The notes: generated by a model from the sequence alone, not told the origin. A stretch of DNA of 64,000 bases from Rhizobium sp. SL86 (GCF_026672545.1 NZ_JAPPRJ010000001.1:2357501-2421500), one strand, 5' to 3'; numbered from the stretch's first letter, positions 39,922-50,023 are shown. Program-made: numbers and translations.

Positions 39922-40869
39922 TCACAATAAAGAGCTTGAAGACGACAAGCCTGTGGCAGTGGGTGTGGAATCCTGAAGGCGCGCCGCATCCGCCCGCAGC
40001 ATGGCGATCATCGGCGCGCGCTTGGCGAGCAGCCCCTTGTAGGCGGCCTGATCGGGTGTCATGGCCTCCAGCTGGTCGGCCAGCGATCGCATCAGCCCGG
40101 CTGCATTGTCGGCTTCTCCGAGCGCGGTGATCGGATCGAGATAGATGCGGATGGTAAAGAGGATGTCGCCGGCTTCCGGCAGTTTGCGCAATGTCTGGCG
40201 CTCAACGCGCAGATAACTCGCCGCAGCCGGCAGGTCCGGCACCTTACGTTCGCTTTTCGGCTTCGGTGTAAACAGGGCGTCGTTCCAGTTGACCGACCAG
40301 TTCATCCGCTTCACCGACCGATCCGGCTGCAGCCGGTCGAACATGCGGTTGATGAGGTCTGCATTGCGGCTGCCGCCCTGAAAGTCCGGCACATCGGCAT
40401 GCACCTCATCCATCACCCGCCCGAACTTCTCATCCAGCGACCAGGAGGAGGGAAAGGCGACGAAGGCGGCGGCAATGCGCCACCCATCATCGCCACGGCG
40501 CATGATGACCAGATCATCCTGCACCAGAAGGCCGGCACGGATGAGGGGCGGCGTTTCATCGTCCAGCAGCGCAACCGGGGCGGCCCCGGCGGCCTCGAGA
40601 CATTCTGCTTTTCGCGCATAAAGCTGCGGATACCGCTCCGGCAGATAGTCGGCCAGAAGCGTGAGAACCTCCGACTGCGCCGCCTCCGTCCCGGCTTCTG
40701 CACGAAAAACCTCGCTGCGGTGTGTTGCAAGCAGCTGGCGCTTTTGCATCAGATAGGCGGAAAGATCGGCGTCCGGCTCGATCCAGTCGGCAAGATCGAG
40801 TTGCGACAGGCCGATGGTAAACGGCGTGGCAGAGCCGTCATAGGGCGTGTAGGCGAGTGGCGGCATCAT
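39922..40869 (-). CDS. DUF3445 / heme-dependent oxidative N-demethylase-like protein
   Basis: 315 residues. The sequence fits DUF3445 (PF11927), the alpha-subunit family of heme-dependent oxidative N-demethylase: PFTIGLSQLDLADWIEPD near the start, LVQDDLVIMRRGDDGWRIAA and VAFPSSWSLDEKFGR in the middle, and LRVERQTLRKLPEAGDILFT near the C-terminus. Known members demethylate dimethylamine using a PAS-like heme site, usually with three other subunits. Those subunits are not nearby, so the substrate is uncertain. It lies 9 nt after the pabC stop on the same strand and is likely in the pabB-pabC transcript. Confidence 0.85.
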   Translation of the reverse strand: MMPPLAYTPYDGSATPFTIGLSQLDLADWIEPDADLSAYLMQKRQLLATHRSEVFRAEAGTEAAQSEVLTLLADYLPERYPQLYARKAECLEAAGAAPVALLDDETPPLIRAGLLVQDDLVIMRRGDDGWRIAAAFVAFPSSWSLDEKFGRVMDEVHADVPDFQGGSRNADLINRMFDRLQPDRSVKRMNWSVNWNDALFTPKPKSERKVPDLPAAASYLRVERQTLRKLPEAGDILFTIRIYLDPITALGEADNAAGLMRSLADQLEAMTPDQAAYKGLLAKRAPMIAMLRADAARLQDSTPTATGLSSSSSLL

Positions 40870-40878
40870 CCGTCGCCC

Positions 40879-41574
40879 CTATTCCACCAGTTCGGCCGCA
40901 ATCAGACCTCTCAGCGAATTGCCGACAAACACCTTGCGGCCCTTGAGGTCGGCCGGACGAAGAACCTCGGAGCGAGCCTTTCCCTCGCGGATGAGATCGG
41001 CGCGCAGGACGCCGGGCAGCAGGCCGGAGCTCAGCGGCGGGGTGATCAGCTGCCCGCCATCCCCCTCGACGAAGAGATTGGTGATCGTGCCTTCGCAAAG
41101 CTCGCCGCGTTCGTTCAGCAACAGAACCTCGTCCGCCTCATCCTTGCCGAATTCAGCGCGGGCGGCATCATACGGGTCACGGCGGGTGGTCTTGTGGCGA
41201 AAGAGCGCGTCGTCGGATGTCAGCCGCTGTTCGGCAATCCTCAGGCGCCAGATCCGCCCCTCCGGCTCCGGCTTGATCACCGATGTCGTCACCTCGACCT
41301 TGCCGCGGAAGTTCATTGTCAGCCGGACCCTCAGGGTCTCCTCGCCCGAGGCCGCGGTCTTGAGCAGCTCCTTCGCGTCCACCGGCTGACGGAAGCCGAG
41401 CGCATCGGCCGAGCGGCTGAGGCGCCTCAGATGCTGGTCCAGCCTCAGAAAGCCGGCCTCCGGTTCCCAGCGCAGGGTTTCAATCAACAGGAAATCGACC
41501 GTCTGTTTGGGCGCACGGGTGCTCGGTCTGGTCTGTTTAACTGGCTTACTGCGAAGCGCGTTTTGAGTAGGCAT
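40879..41574 (-). CDS. pabC: Class IV aminotransferase, probable 4-amino-4-deoxychorismate lyase
   Basis: 231 residues. PLP fold type IV protein: FLLIETLRWEPEAGFLRLDQHL at the N-terminus (in part FLLIETLRW), VLLLNERGELCEGTITNLFV with the conserved E-x-T-x-x-N, and GLLPGVLRADLIREGKARS. Its place directly after pabB supports release of p-aminobenzoate for folate. It begins inside the last 91 nt of pabB in another frame; no later ATG would keep the first strand. A D-amino-acid or branched-chain aminotransferase is a weaker alternative. Confidence 0.82.
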   Translation of the reverse strand: MPTQNALRSKPVKQTRPSTRAPKQTVDFLLIETLRWEPEAGFLRLDQHLRRLSRSADALGFRQPVDAKELLKTAASGEETLRVRLTMNFRGKVEVTTSVIKPEPEGRIWRLRIAEQRLTSDDALFRHKTTRRDPYDAARAEFGKDEADEVLLLNERGELCEGTITNLFVEGDGGQLITPPLSSGLLPGVLRADLIREGKARSEVLRPADLKGRKVFVGNSLRGLIAAELVE

Positions 41575-42701
41575 TCGTCATATTCCGCCTGGGCCTTCGA
41601 ATCGAAGACAATTCCGCCGCCGACATTGAAGACCGCCTTGCCTTCGTTGAAAAGGGTCAGCGTGCGGATGGCGACGGAAAACTGCATCGGTCCGGCCGGA
41701 TCGCACCAGCCGATCGCACCGCAATAGACATCCCGTGGCCCTGCCTCCAACCGGCCGAGGATCTGCATGGCCCACATTTTGGGCGCGCCTGTGACAGAAC
41801 CACAGGGAAAGAGGGCGGAAAGGATCTCCGGCAGGCCAACCTCCGGCTTCAGTCTTGCCGTGACGTGGCTCACCATCTGGTGCACGGTCGGGTAGGTCTC
41901 GATGGCAAAGAGTTTTGGGACCGAGAGCGTGCCGACCTCCGAGATCATCGAGATGTCGTTGCGCAGCAGATCGACGATCATGCGGTTTTCCGCCTGCGTC
42001 TTCTCGTCGGCGAGCATTTCCGCGATGATCCGCTCGTCGTCGGCGGGTGACGCGCCACGCGGGGCTGTGCCCTTCATCGGGTGGGTCTCGATCATGCCCG
42101 CCGCATCGACCCGGAAAAAGAGTTCCGGCGACCGCGACAGGATCACCGGCCCACCGAGATTAACGAGGGCGCCGTAACGGACCGGCTGCCGTTCGACCAG
42201 CGACCAGAAAAGCGCTGCCGGATCGCCCTGCCATTCTGCCTCCACCGGCATGGTGAGGTTCGCCTGGTAACAGTCGCCACGGCGCAGATGCTCGTGCAAG
42301 GTGTCGAACCGTGTTCTGTAGGTCTCGAAATCCCAGGCGGGCGTCGCGTCCTTGAGCGATGGCTGCGGGCCGTCCGCTGCGGGCGCGGCGGGGTGCGCCA
42401 GCGGATGGTCGTTGCCGGCGGGGCGATCAAAGATACCCATGGCAATCAGCGGCGTTGCCCGGTGCGGCACGATGAGGTGCGCAAGCTTCTCCTCGAAAAT
42501 ATGCCCGGCCTCATAGGCCAGATAGCCCGCCAGCCAGAACCCCTCACGCCTTGCCTTTTCCAGCCGGGCCAATGCCGGCAGGATCGCGTCCGCCGTCCGG
42601 GCGACGACGATATCACGCGGCTGTTCGAAGACGAGCGCCTCGCCGGTGCGGTCATTGCGGAAGAGAGCGAAAGATGGGCCGATGTCTAGGTCAGCGTTCA
42701 A
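41484..42701 (-). CDS. pabB: Aminodeoxychorismate synthase component I
   Basis: 405 residues. It amidates chorismate to aminodeoxychorismate. Chorismate-binding motifs: GGPVILSRSPELFFRVD, HPMKGTAPRGASP (active-site Lys), ENRMIVDLLRNDIS, FPCGSVTGAPKMWAM. The N-terminal part is short, as in stand-alone PabB. The start is TTG at 42701 in the first frame position giving the family N-terminus. The last ~30 residues (basic, PDRAPVRPNRRSISC) overlap pabC and go beyond the usual end of the family. Confidence 0.92.
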   Translation of the reverse strand: MNADLDIGPSFALFRNDRTGEALVFEQPRDIVVARTADAILPALARLEKARREGFWLAGYLAYEAGHIFEEKLAHLIVPHRATPLIAMGIFDRPAGNDHPLAHPAAPAADGPQPSLKDATPAWDFETYRTRFDTLHEHLRRGDCYQANLTMPVEAEWQGDPAALFWSLVERQPVRYGALVNLGGPVILSRSPELFFRVDAAGMIETHPMKGTAPRGASPADDERIIAEMLADEKTQAENRMIVDLLRNDISMISEVGTLSVPKLFAIETYPTVHQMVSHVTARLKPEVGLPEILSALFPCGSVTGAPKMWAMQILGRLEAGPRDVYCGAIGWCDPAGPMQFSVAIRTLTLFNEGKAVFNVGGGIVFDSKAQAEYDECLLKTRFAVSQLNRPDRAPVRPNRRSISC

Positions 42702-42765
42702 GGTGCGTTATTGTCCTTCGATGCCGCCGGCTCCATGCCGACGGCATCGTCAGAAATGGGAGCGC

Positions 42766-44643
42766 TCACGCCCTGTCAAGCGCCTCCAGCTCGTCGATCA
42801 GGCCTTCGATCATCGACAGGCCCTTGCTCCAGAAGGAAGGATCGGTGGCGTCCAGTCCGAAGGGGGCGAGAAGCTCCGAATGGTGCTTCGTGCCGCCGGC
42901 CTTCAGGAGTGCGAAATACTTCTGCTGAAAACCCTCGTCCGCGTTCTGATAGACCGCATAGAGCGAGTTCACGAGGCAGTCACCGAAGGCATAGGCGTAG
43001 ACATAGAAGGGCGAGTGGATGAAATGGGGGATGTAGGTCCACCAGGTCTCGTAACCTTCGGAAATCCGGATCGCCGGGCCGAGGCTTTCGTTTTGAACCG
43101 ACAGCCACAGTTCGCCGATCTGTTCAGCCGTCAGTTCGCCCTCCTTGCGCGCCGTGTGCACCTTGCGCTCGAACTCGTAGAAGGCGATCTGGCGCACGAC
43201 CGTGTTGATCATGTCCTCCACCTTCTGGGCGAGCATGGCCTTGCGTTCGCGCCTGTCGGTCGTTTTGTTCAAAAGCGCGCGGAAGGTCAGCATTTCGCCG
43301 AAGACGGAGGCGGTTTCGGCGAGCGTCAGCGGTGTCTGGCACATCAGTGCGCCCTGGCCGCCGGCCAGAACCTGGTGCACGCCGTGACCGAGTTCATGGG
43401 CGAGCGTCATGACGTCACGCGGCTTGCCGAGATAGTTCACCAGCACGTAAGGATGGGCGGACGGCACCGTCGGATGGGCAAAGGCGCCGGGAGCCTTGCC
43501 GGGCCTTGCTGGCGCATCGATCCAGTTCTCGTCGAAGAAACGGCGGGCGATGTCGGCCATTTCGGGCGCGAAATCGCCGTAGGCGGAGAGCACCGTTTCC
43601 CGTGCGGTCGCCCAGGGGATCAGCGCGTTCGGGGTTTCCGGCAGCGGCGCATTGCGGTCCCAGAAGTTCATCTGGTCCATGCCGAGCCATTTCGCCTTCA
43701 TCGCGTAATAGCGATGCGAAAGCCGCGGATAGGCGTCTCGCACGGCTGCTGCCAGCGCATCGACCACCTCGCGTTCGACACGGTTCGCCAGATGGCGGCT
43801 GTCGGCGATGTCCTCGAAGCCCCGCCAGCGGTCGGCGATGTCCTTGTCCTTGGCGAGCGTGTTGGTGATGAGGGTGAAGACGCGCAGGTTTGCCTGGAAG
43901 GTGGCGGAGAGTGCTGCGGCCGCCTTGGCGCGCACCGCCTCATCCGCTTCCTGCAGCAGGTTCAGCGTGCGCTCCAGGGGCAGCATCTCGCCATCGATCT
44001 CAAAGCGCAGGTCGGCCATGGTCTCGTCGAACAGGCGGTTGAAGGCGGCCGCACTCGTCATCGATTTTTCGAGAAACAGCTGCTCCAGCCGGTCATCCAG
44101 CTGGTGCGGTTTGTCCTTGCGCAGGTCGAGGATCCAGGGCGCATAATGGCCGGCCTTCCCGTCGGACGTCAGTGCTTCGTCGATCAGCGCGTCGTCCACC
44201 CGGTTGAGCTCCAGGGGGAAGAACAGGAGATGGGCCGACAGATCCGTCAGCTTGGACTGCACGTCGCCGTAGAGCTTGCCGTTGGCCGGGTTCGAGGTGT
44301 CGGAGAAATAGGTGAGGCCGGCAAAGGAGCCGATCTTGCCGACGAGATCGTCGATCGCCTCATAGGCTTCGACGGCCGCTCCCAGACCTTCGGCGCCCGC
44401 CTTTGACGCGGCATCGGCAAGCTTGCCCTTCCACTGGCTCTCGAATGCCTTCGCCATGTCGAGGGCGCGGTTCAGGTCGCTTCGGAACGCGTCGCTGTCT
44501 GCCGAAGGGTAGAGGTCTTCCAGGCGCCACACCGGCAAGGCGCCCAGCGCCGCATCCGGTGATGCGGCAAGTCCCGCTGCATCCGTGGCAGCCGCCCGCT
44601 TATGGTTTACAAATTTTAGCTCGCCGATGTCAGACACGGTCAA
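42766..44643 (-). CDS. pepF: Oligoendopeptidase F, M3 family metallopeptidase
   Basis: About 625 residues. Cytoplasmic zinc peptidase that degrades short oligopeptides. The M3 zinc motif HELGHGVHQ (HExxH) lies about two thirds through, with the preceding YVLVNYLGKPRDVMTLA and a downstream Glu (ETASVFGEM). Ends in a helical lid with a typical GGTKHHSELLAPFGLD. No ATG gives a family-like start; the TTG at 44643 (AGGAG about 7 nt upstream) fits, and GTG at 44637 is an alternative. Confidence 0.93.
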   Translation of the reverse strand: MTVSDIGELKFVNHKRAAATDAAGLAASPDAALGALPVWRLEDLYPSADSDAFRSDLNRALDMAKAFESQWKGKLADAASKAGAEGLGAAVEAYEAIDDLVGKIGSFAGLTYFSDTSNPANGKLYGDVQSKLTDLSAHLLFFPLELNRVDDALIDEALTSDGKAGHYAPWILDLRKDKPHQLDDRLEQLFLEKSMTSAAAFNRLFDETMADLRFEIDGEMLPLERTLNLLQEADEAVRAKAAAALSATFQANLRVFTLITNTLAKDKDIADRWRGFEDIADSRHLANRVEREVVDALAAAVRDAYPRLSHRYYAMKAKWLGMDQMNFWDRNAPLPETPNALIPWATARETVLSAYGDFAPEMADIARRFFDENWIDAPARPGKAPGAFAHPTVPSAHPYVLVNYLGKPRDVMTLAHELGHGVHQVLAGGQGALMCQTPLTLAETASVFGEMLTFRALLNKTTDRRERKAMLAQKVEDMINTVVRQIAFYEFERKVHTARKEGELTAEQIGELWLSVQNESLGPAIRISEGYETWWTYIPHFIHSPFYVYAYAFGDCLVNSLYAVYQNADEGFQQKYFALLKAGGTKHHSELLAPFGLDATDPSFWSKGLSMIEGLIDELEALDRA

Positions 44644-44808
44644 GGTCTCTCTCCTATCCTCGTCTTGGTACAATTCAAAGTCGTCGGGATGTTTTGATGG
44701 CCGGAGTGTAAAATGCAAGCATTTCTCAAAACGGGATGTTTAACCCTTTATGACACAACCCATTCGAAGGTCCCTGATGGGACGGTAGATTGAGAATTCG
44801 GAGCAAGC

Positions 44809-46350
44809 ATGACGGCCCATATCCTTGTTGTCGATGATGATCCGGTCCAGCGCCGCCTTTTGAAGAATGCGGTCGAGCGCTATGGCCATGTTGCCCATGT
44901 GGCGGAGAACGGTCGTCTTGCGCTCGAGTTCCTGAAGCGGAACCGTCGTCAGATCAACGTGATCGTCCTCGACCTGATGATGCCGGAGCTCGATGGCCTC
45001 GGTTTTCTCCAGGCCGCCGGCGAGATGGCGCTCGAAATTCCCGTCATCGTCCAGACCGGGCAGGGCGGCATCGAGACCGTGGTGCAGGCCATGCGGGCCG
45101 GTGCCTTCGATTTCGTGGTCAAGCCGGTCTCGCCGGAGCGGATCGCCGCTTCCATCGCCAATGCGCTGAAGGTCGATCACCGCGAAAGCAAGGTGAAGGC
45201 GGTGCGCAAGACGAAGGGCGCGAGCGTCACCTTCGGTGATATTGTTTCGGCGAGCCCCGACATGCTGCGGGTCATCGATCTTGCCCAGCGTGCGGCGCAA
45301 TCCAACATCCCTGTGGTGCTGGAAGGCGAATCGGGCGTGGGCAAGGAAATGATCGCCCGCGCCATCCAGGCCGGTGGCGACCGGGCCAACAAACCCTTCA
45401 TTACCGTCAACTGTGGTGCGATCCCCGCCAATCTGGTCGAAAGCATCCTGTTCGGGCACGAAAAGGGCGCCTTTACCGGCGCGACCGAACGACACACCGG
45501 CAAGTTCATGGAAGCCGATGGCGGCACGCTGTTCCTTGATGAGATCGGCGATCTTCCGCTCGACGTTCAGGTCAAGCTTCTGCGCGCCGTGCAGCAGGGC
45601 GAAATCGAGACGGTTGGCGCCGGCAAGGTGCAGAAGGTCGATGTGCGGCTGATCTCGGCCACCAACAAGGACCTGATCGAAGAGGTGCGCGCCGGCCGGT
45701 TCCGCGAGGACCTCTATTATCGCCTCAACGTGTTTCCGATCACCATCCCGGCGCTGCGCCGTCGCAAGGAGGATATTCCGCATCTGGCGCGTGTCTTCAC
45801 CGAGCGGTTTTCGGCGGAGCAGAAGCTGGAGCGCACGCTGCAGGTCGGTGCCGGCGCCATGGCGCTGCTCACCGCCTATGACTGGCCGGGCAATATCCGC
45901 CAGCTGGAAAACGCGGTGTTCCGTGCCGTCGTTCTTGCCGAAGGTTCGGACCTGACGGAGAAGGATTTCCCGCAGATCGCCGCCCAGGTGCCGGATTACC
46001 AGAGCCAGGAGCTTCTCGCGACCGCTGTGGTTCCGGTCGAGGACACGGAAACCCACGAGGATCCCGAACAGCGTTCGATGTCGGACATGCTGCGCGTGGC
46101 GCGCGCCGAGGCCGCCCGTTCGATGCAGATGTTCGGCGGTCCCGAAAATGTGATCGTGAGCACGGATGACAGCGGCGATGTGCGCAAGCTTGCCGATGTG
46201 GAGGAGGAACTCATCCGGTTTGCGCTGAAGTTCTACCGTGGCCAGATGAGCCAGGTGGCCCGCAAACTCGGCATTGGCCGATCCACGCTCTACCGGAAAC
46301 TCAAGGATTACGGGATCGATCCTGACGACCCTTTGAAGGAGGCGGCGTAG
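44809..46350 (+). CDS. Sigma-54-dependent response regulator (NtrC family)
   Basis: 513 residues. Receiver domain (1-120, phosphoacceptor Asp55 in [13 protein letters not shown]), AAA+ domain (about 145-385) with Walker A GESGVGKE, the sigma-54 contact loop KGAFTGAT, and Walker [13 protein letters not shown], then a Fis-type HTH ([20 protein letters not shown]). All key residues for RpoN activation are present. No histidine kinase gene is adjacent, so it is an orphan regulator with unknown partner. It could act on RpoN promoters such as that of a distant target. Confidence 0.93.
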   Translation: MTAHILVVDDDPVQRRLLKNAVERYGHVAHVAENGRLALEFLKRNRRQINVIVLDLMMPELDGLGFLQAAGEMALEIPVIVQTGQGGIETVVQAMRAGAFDFVVKPVSPERIAASIANALKVDHRESKVKAVRKTKGASVTFGDIVSASPDMLRVIDLAQRAAQSNIPVVLEGESGVGKEMIARAIQAGGDRANKPFITVNCGAIPANLVESILFGHEKGAFTGATERHTGKFMEADGGTLFLDEIGDLPLDVQVKLLRAVQQGEIETVGAGKVQKVDVRLISATNKDLIEEVRAGRFREDLYYRLNVFPITIPALRRRKEDIPHLARVFTERFSAEQKLERTLQVGAGAMALLTAYDWPGNIRQLENAVFRAVVLAEGSDLTEKDFPQIAAQVPDYQSQELLATAVVPVEDTETHEDPEQRSMSDMLRVARAEAARSMQMFGGPENVIVSTDDSGDVRKLADVEEELIRFALKFYRGQMSQVARKLGIGRSTLYRKLKDYGIDPDDPLKEAA

Positions 46351-46383
46351 CCCCCACGCCGCCTCTAAACCCACCGAAAGGTA

Positions 46384-46465
46384 AACGCCCGTAAGCGGGC
46401 GTTCACTTTCAAGCAAGGATGTTCTGATACTGACCGTCAACCATTCGGTAGTCATTTGTTGACTA
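46384..46465. promoter_or_regulatory. Hairpin and dyad between the sigma-54 regulator and DUF882 gene
   Basis: AACGCCCG/CGGGCGTT (46384-46403) is a good hairpin but has no T run, so it is only a weak terminator candidate. TAGTCA-TTTGT-TGACTA (46449-46465) is a 6-bp inverted repeat about 100 bp before the DUF882 start and may be an operator. Confidence 0.35.
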
Positions 46466-46568
46466 TCAAAGAAACGCTTGTGCATGTGTGGCACATTTGC
46501 CATCGTGTAACCGCATTTCACGGTCATGTGAGGCAATACCGTACGTTGCCTGTCAGACGGGGATAGAC

Positions 46569-48518
46569 TTGCCGTATCAGTATGCAGATTCAACGCCTTC
46601 GGGTGACAGCGGATGGCGGACTGCGGGGCGCTTGTTCAAGTGTCTCGCCAGGCGTGCCACGGCGGCACTGGCATCCCTGGCGCTGGTTGCGTCTCTTGCC
46701 AGCTTTCCGTCCGAGACGGCCTCTGCTGCCGGCGAAACGCGCAGCCTGAAGCTCTATTTCGTCCATACCGGCGAACGGGCGGAAATCACCTTCAAGCGCA
46801 ACGGGCGATATGATCCGAAGGGGCTTCAGGAGATCAACCGCTTCCTGCGCGACTGGCGCCGCAACGAACCGACGAAGATGGATCCGCGGCTGTTCGACCT
46901 CGTCTGGGAAGTCTATCGGCGCGTCGGTGCAACCGATTATATCCATGTCGTCTCCGCCTATCGTTCTCCCTCGACCAACGGCATGCTGCGTTCACGCACC
47001 AAGGGTGTCGCGAAAAACAGCCAGCACATGCTGGGCAAGGCGATGGACTTCTTCATTCCGGGCGTGAAACTCGCCACGCTGCGCGCCACCGCGATGCAGC
47101 TGCAGGTGGGCGGCGTCGGTTATTATCCCACCTCCGGCTCGCCCTTCGTGCATCTCGATGTCGGCAGTGTCCGCGCCTGGCCGCGCATGTCGCGCCAGGA
47201 ACTCGTCAAGCTTTTCCCCAACGGCAATACCATGCACCTGCCGGCCGATGGCCAGCCGTTGCCGGGTTATGAGCAGGCGGTGGCCGATTACAAACGCCGT
47301 GTCGGGGCAAGTTCCATCCAGGTGGCAAGCACGGCCGGCAATGCGCCCGCGACATCTGCCGGCCGCAAGCCGGCCAATCTCTTCGCCATGCTGTTTGGCA
47401 ACAGCGGCGACGAGGACGAGGATGCCGATGCAATTGCGGCGCCGAGCGAAGTGCCGGAACGTCCTTCGGCTCCGGTCCGCCCGGCCGCACGCGAACCGGC
47501 AGAGGCCGACGAGGCCCCGGTGCTGGTGGCGGAGGCAACCCCTGCCAAACCTCAGACCGTGGCAATGCCGGAAGTCGGCGCTCCCGTTCCGTTGTCGCGT
47601 CCGGCCTTCCGCGCCGATCCGGCGGCACCTGGCCTGACCGCCCTTTATTCGCAGCCGCAGAGCACGGCACAGGAGGCAATTGCCGCGGTGATGCCGGCAA
47701 CTCCTGCGACGCCGACCGCGCGGCCTGATCTGCCCGCACCGGCTCCTGCGGTGGATCTCGCCAGCCTGACGGTGCCGGTTCCGACGCTTCTCGGCTCGCG
47801 TGGACTGAAGGGGGATGCCCAGGCTTCGCCCATCCAGACCGCCTCGCTTGCGGCAGCACCGGTCGAGGACGAGGAGCTTCTGGCGGCCGTACCCGTTCCG
47901 GCGCATCGTCCCGAAACCGCACCGCAGCGCACGGCCGAACTGGTGGCGGTCGCCGCACCGGTTAAGATGGCTGAACCTCAGCCTGCTCCGGCGCCAGCTC
48001 CGGTCGCGCCGGTCGTCGAACAGGCGAAATCGGAAGCCGAGAAGCAGACACTGACGCCGGAACTTCTGGCGGAATTGGCGCGCAGCGCCGGTTATACACC
48101 AACTCCGCCGCCGAAACCGGCGCCCCGCGCCCCGGCGCAGCAGGAGGTCGCGCTTGCCGCGCCGAGCACAGTCACCCGTGGTGCTTCGGGCATGGTTTTC
48201 AACGATGGTTTCGATATGCCGAAACCGTCCGCCCAGCCGCCGCAGCCGGCCAAGGTTGTCAAGGGCGGGGCTGTCTCCAAGCTCGGCGGGCGTCCGGCCA
48301 ATCCCGGCACGAAGGTGCTGACGGGCGATACGCTGGCGCAGTGGGCGCTCGCCAACAAGCGAACCGATGCGGTCGCGTCCACCAAGGCGCCGCGCATGAT
48401 GGTGCGGGCACTGTCGGCTGATGTGTCGGCCGGCTACAGCGGCGGCTTCAGGCCCGTCTCGGATGCGGTGGCCATCGACCCCAACCGCTTCAGCGGCGCG
48501 AACGTGCCGAAACCGTAA
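46569..48518 (+). CDS. DUF882 (YcbK-like, M15-type) cell-wall protein with long Pro/Ala region
   Basis: About 649 residues. After a basic N-terminus and a signal-anchor (ATAALASLALVASLASFP) comes the DUF882 domain (to about residue 240): LYFVHTGERAEITFKRNG, VVSAYRSPSTNGMLRS, NSQHMLGKAMDFFIPG and PFVHLDVGSVRAWPR. The HxxxxxxD and HxD pattern is that of zinc D,D/L,D-peptidases, so peptidoglycan cleavage is likely. The remaining ~400 residues are Pro/Ala/Val-rich and probably disordered. The start is uncertain; TTG at 46569, after GGGGAT, is preferred over ATG at 46488. Confidence 0.8.
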   Translation: MPYQYADSTPSGDSGWRTAGRLFKCLARRATAALASLALVASLASFPSETASAAGETRSLKLYFVHTGERAEITFKRNGRYDPKGLQEINRFLRDWRRNEPTKMDPRLFDLVWEVYRRVGATDYIHVVSAYRSPSTNGMLRSRTKGVAKNSQHMLGKAMDFFIPGVKLATLRATAMQLQVGGVGYYPTSGSPFVHLDVGSVRAWPRMSRQELVKLFPNGNTMHLPADGQPLPGYEQAVADYKRRVGASSIQVASTAGNAPATSAGRKPANLFAMLFGNSGDEDEDADAIAAPSEVPERPSAPVRPAAREPAEADEAPVLVAEATPAKPQTVAMPEVGAPVPLSRPAFRADPAAPGLTALYSQPQSTAQEAIAAVMPATPATPTARPDLPAPAPAVDLASLTVPVPTLLGSRGLKGDAQASPIQTASLAAAPVEDEELLAAVPVPAHRPETAPQRTAELVAVAAPVKMAEPQPAPAPAPVAPVVEQAKSEAEKQTLTPELLAELARSAGYTPTPPPKPAPRAPAQQEVALAAPSTVTRGASGMVFNDGFDMPKPSAQPPQPAKVVKGGAVSKLGGRPANPGTKVLTGDTLAQWALANKRTDAVASTKAPRMMVRALSADVSAGYSGGFRPVSDAVAIDPNRFSGANVPKP

Positions 48519-48671
48519 CTCAGGACGGTCGTAGACAAAGAAGACCCGACTTGTGGCCCACGCGCCGACCGAGCCATCTCGGTGTGCTCTATCACCGTCC
48601 CCACTCTCTGGGGTCAGATGGCGGTTTTCGCGCTGTTACTGTGCGGTCGATGTTTTCATGCGGGCCGCCGC

Positions 48672-49943
48672 TTACGGTTTGTCTTTAAAATCAGATCCTT
48701 GCTGCAATTTTCCGTCTTGGTGCAGTTGCAGTCGCCATAGGCCGAAAAGAGCGCAAACGGCGAGGATCGAACTACCGAAGGCGAGCCATATGGCAGCGTG
48801 GGGACCGGCACGCACCAAGATCGCGGTAAACGCCGGAGGGGCGGAGGCAAAGGCGAGGTTGAGCGGTACCGCCAATCGTGCAGAGGCGCGCGCATAGGCA
48901 TCGGGCGGGAAGATCTGCAGCGGCAATGTGGCACGGGTGACCGCAGTTATGCCGCTGGCTACTCCATACAGTGTAGCAAAGAGCATCGCACCGTAAACGC
49001 TGTCTGTAAGCACAAGAATGATGAAACTGAGTGGAAAGAGGATCGAGCCAACAAGGCCTGTGAGGAAGCTCGACAATCGCCGGCCACCGACAAGGTCGAC
49101 CAGACGCCCCGCCCATTGGGCGATGCCGATGAAGGCTGCAGCCGTAAGCGCGCTGCTATGATTCAGTCCCGACGCTTCGAGCACAACGATGATGGTCAGG
49201 GCAAAGCCCCATGTGACGAAGCCATTGAGAGCAAAGCTTACGGCGAACAAGGCGAAGCGCAAACGGTCAAGGCGAGGGGCGTCGATCATCACCTTCGTAT
49301 CGGGTTTTGCCTTCGGTCGTCGTGCTAGCGTGGACCAAAACAGAGGCGTGCAAACACCTAAAACAATAGCGGAGCAGGTGAGTGTCGCCGTACGCCAGCC
49401 CCAGTGGGCCTGCAGAAGCCCTGCGAATGGCCAGACGATGGTTGATGTCAACCCGCCAGCCAAGATCAGTGCACTGAGTGCTTGGCGTGTTTTGTCACCG
49501 GCGATCTCCATCACCGCAATCTGTGCCGGGGTCGTCAACATGCTCGCACCTGCGAGGCCAAGAATCACCCAAGACAGGAAATAGGATGCCGGACCGCTCG
49601 CAAGGGCGATGATCAGGAGACCTGTCGAGCCCAGGATCGATCCAAAAAGCATGATCGGGCGGGCGCCGTGGCGCTCGAACATGGCGCCGAGTGGCCAGGA
49701 AACCATTGCCATAACAATTAACATAACGGTGGGGCCTGCCATGACCAGGGGCAGAGCCAGTCCCAAATCCGCGGCCATGGCTGGCCCCGTCACTGCCGGC
49801 AGGTAGAACATTCCGCCCCATCCGATGAGTTGTGTTACCGACAGAGCCGCGACAACATGGACTGTGGCCGAGCGCATCGCTCTTCGGCCAAGCAATGCGG
49901 ACTGTTGAAAGAAGCTTTGAAAGCGGTATGGGCGGGAAAGCAT
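48672..49943 (-). CDS. MFS transporter
   Basis: 423 residues with about 12 membrane helices. Features include VAALSVTQLIGWGGMFYLPA (helix 1), PLGAMFERHGARPIML (the MFS loop 2-3 motif G-x-x-x-[DE]-R-x-G variant) and a central cytoplasmic loop with ARRPKAKPDTKV. The substrate is not readable. The start at 49943 is chosen for AAGGGG five nt upstream; an ATG at 49976 is possible. It is divergent from a GcvA-like LysR gene, and codon choice looks slightly less GC-biased than neighbours, consistent with an acquired pair. Confidence 0.88.
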   Translation of the reverse strand: MLSRPYRFQSFFQQSALLGRRAMRSATVHVVAALSVTQLIGWGGMFYLPAVTGPAMAADLGLALPLVMAGPTVMLIVMAMVSWPLGAMFERHGARPIMLFGSILGSTGLLIIALASGPASYFLSWVILGLAGASMLTTPAQIAVMEIAGDKTRQALSALILAGGLTSTIVWPFAGLLQAHWGWRTATLTCSAIVLGVCTPLFWSTLARRPKAKPDTKVMIDAPRLDRLRFALFAVSFALNGFVTWGFALTIIVVLEASGLNHSSALTAAAFIGIAQWAGRLVDLVGGRRLSSFLTGLVGSILFPLSFIILVLTDSVYGAMLFATLYGVASGITAVTRATLPLQIFPPDAYARASARLAVPLNLAFASAPPAFTAILVRAGPHAAIWLAFGSSILAVCALFGLWRLQLHQDGKLQQGSDFKDKP

Positions 49944-50002
49944 CGAAGCCCCTTGGAAAAGAGAAGAATGGCGCATCGCCAGGCAGCACGGTAAAATAAA
50001 CT

Positions 50003-50023
50003 CATGCTGTACGCGTCAGCATG
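50003..50023. promoter_or_regulatory. LysR-type operator candidate in the MFS/LysR spacer
   Basis: CATGCTG-N7-CAGCATG is a perfect 7-bp interrupted palindrome of 21 bp midway between the divergent starts, the size and symmetry of LysR regulator boxes. Confidence 0.55.

Noticed and set aside
48519-48671. Possible gene remnant between DUF882 and the MFS gene
   Set aside because: No frame gives recognisable protein sequence; treated as ordinary spacer.
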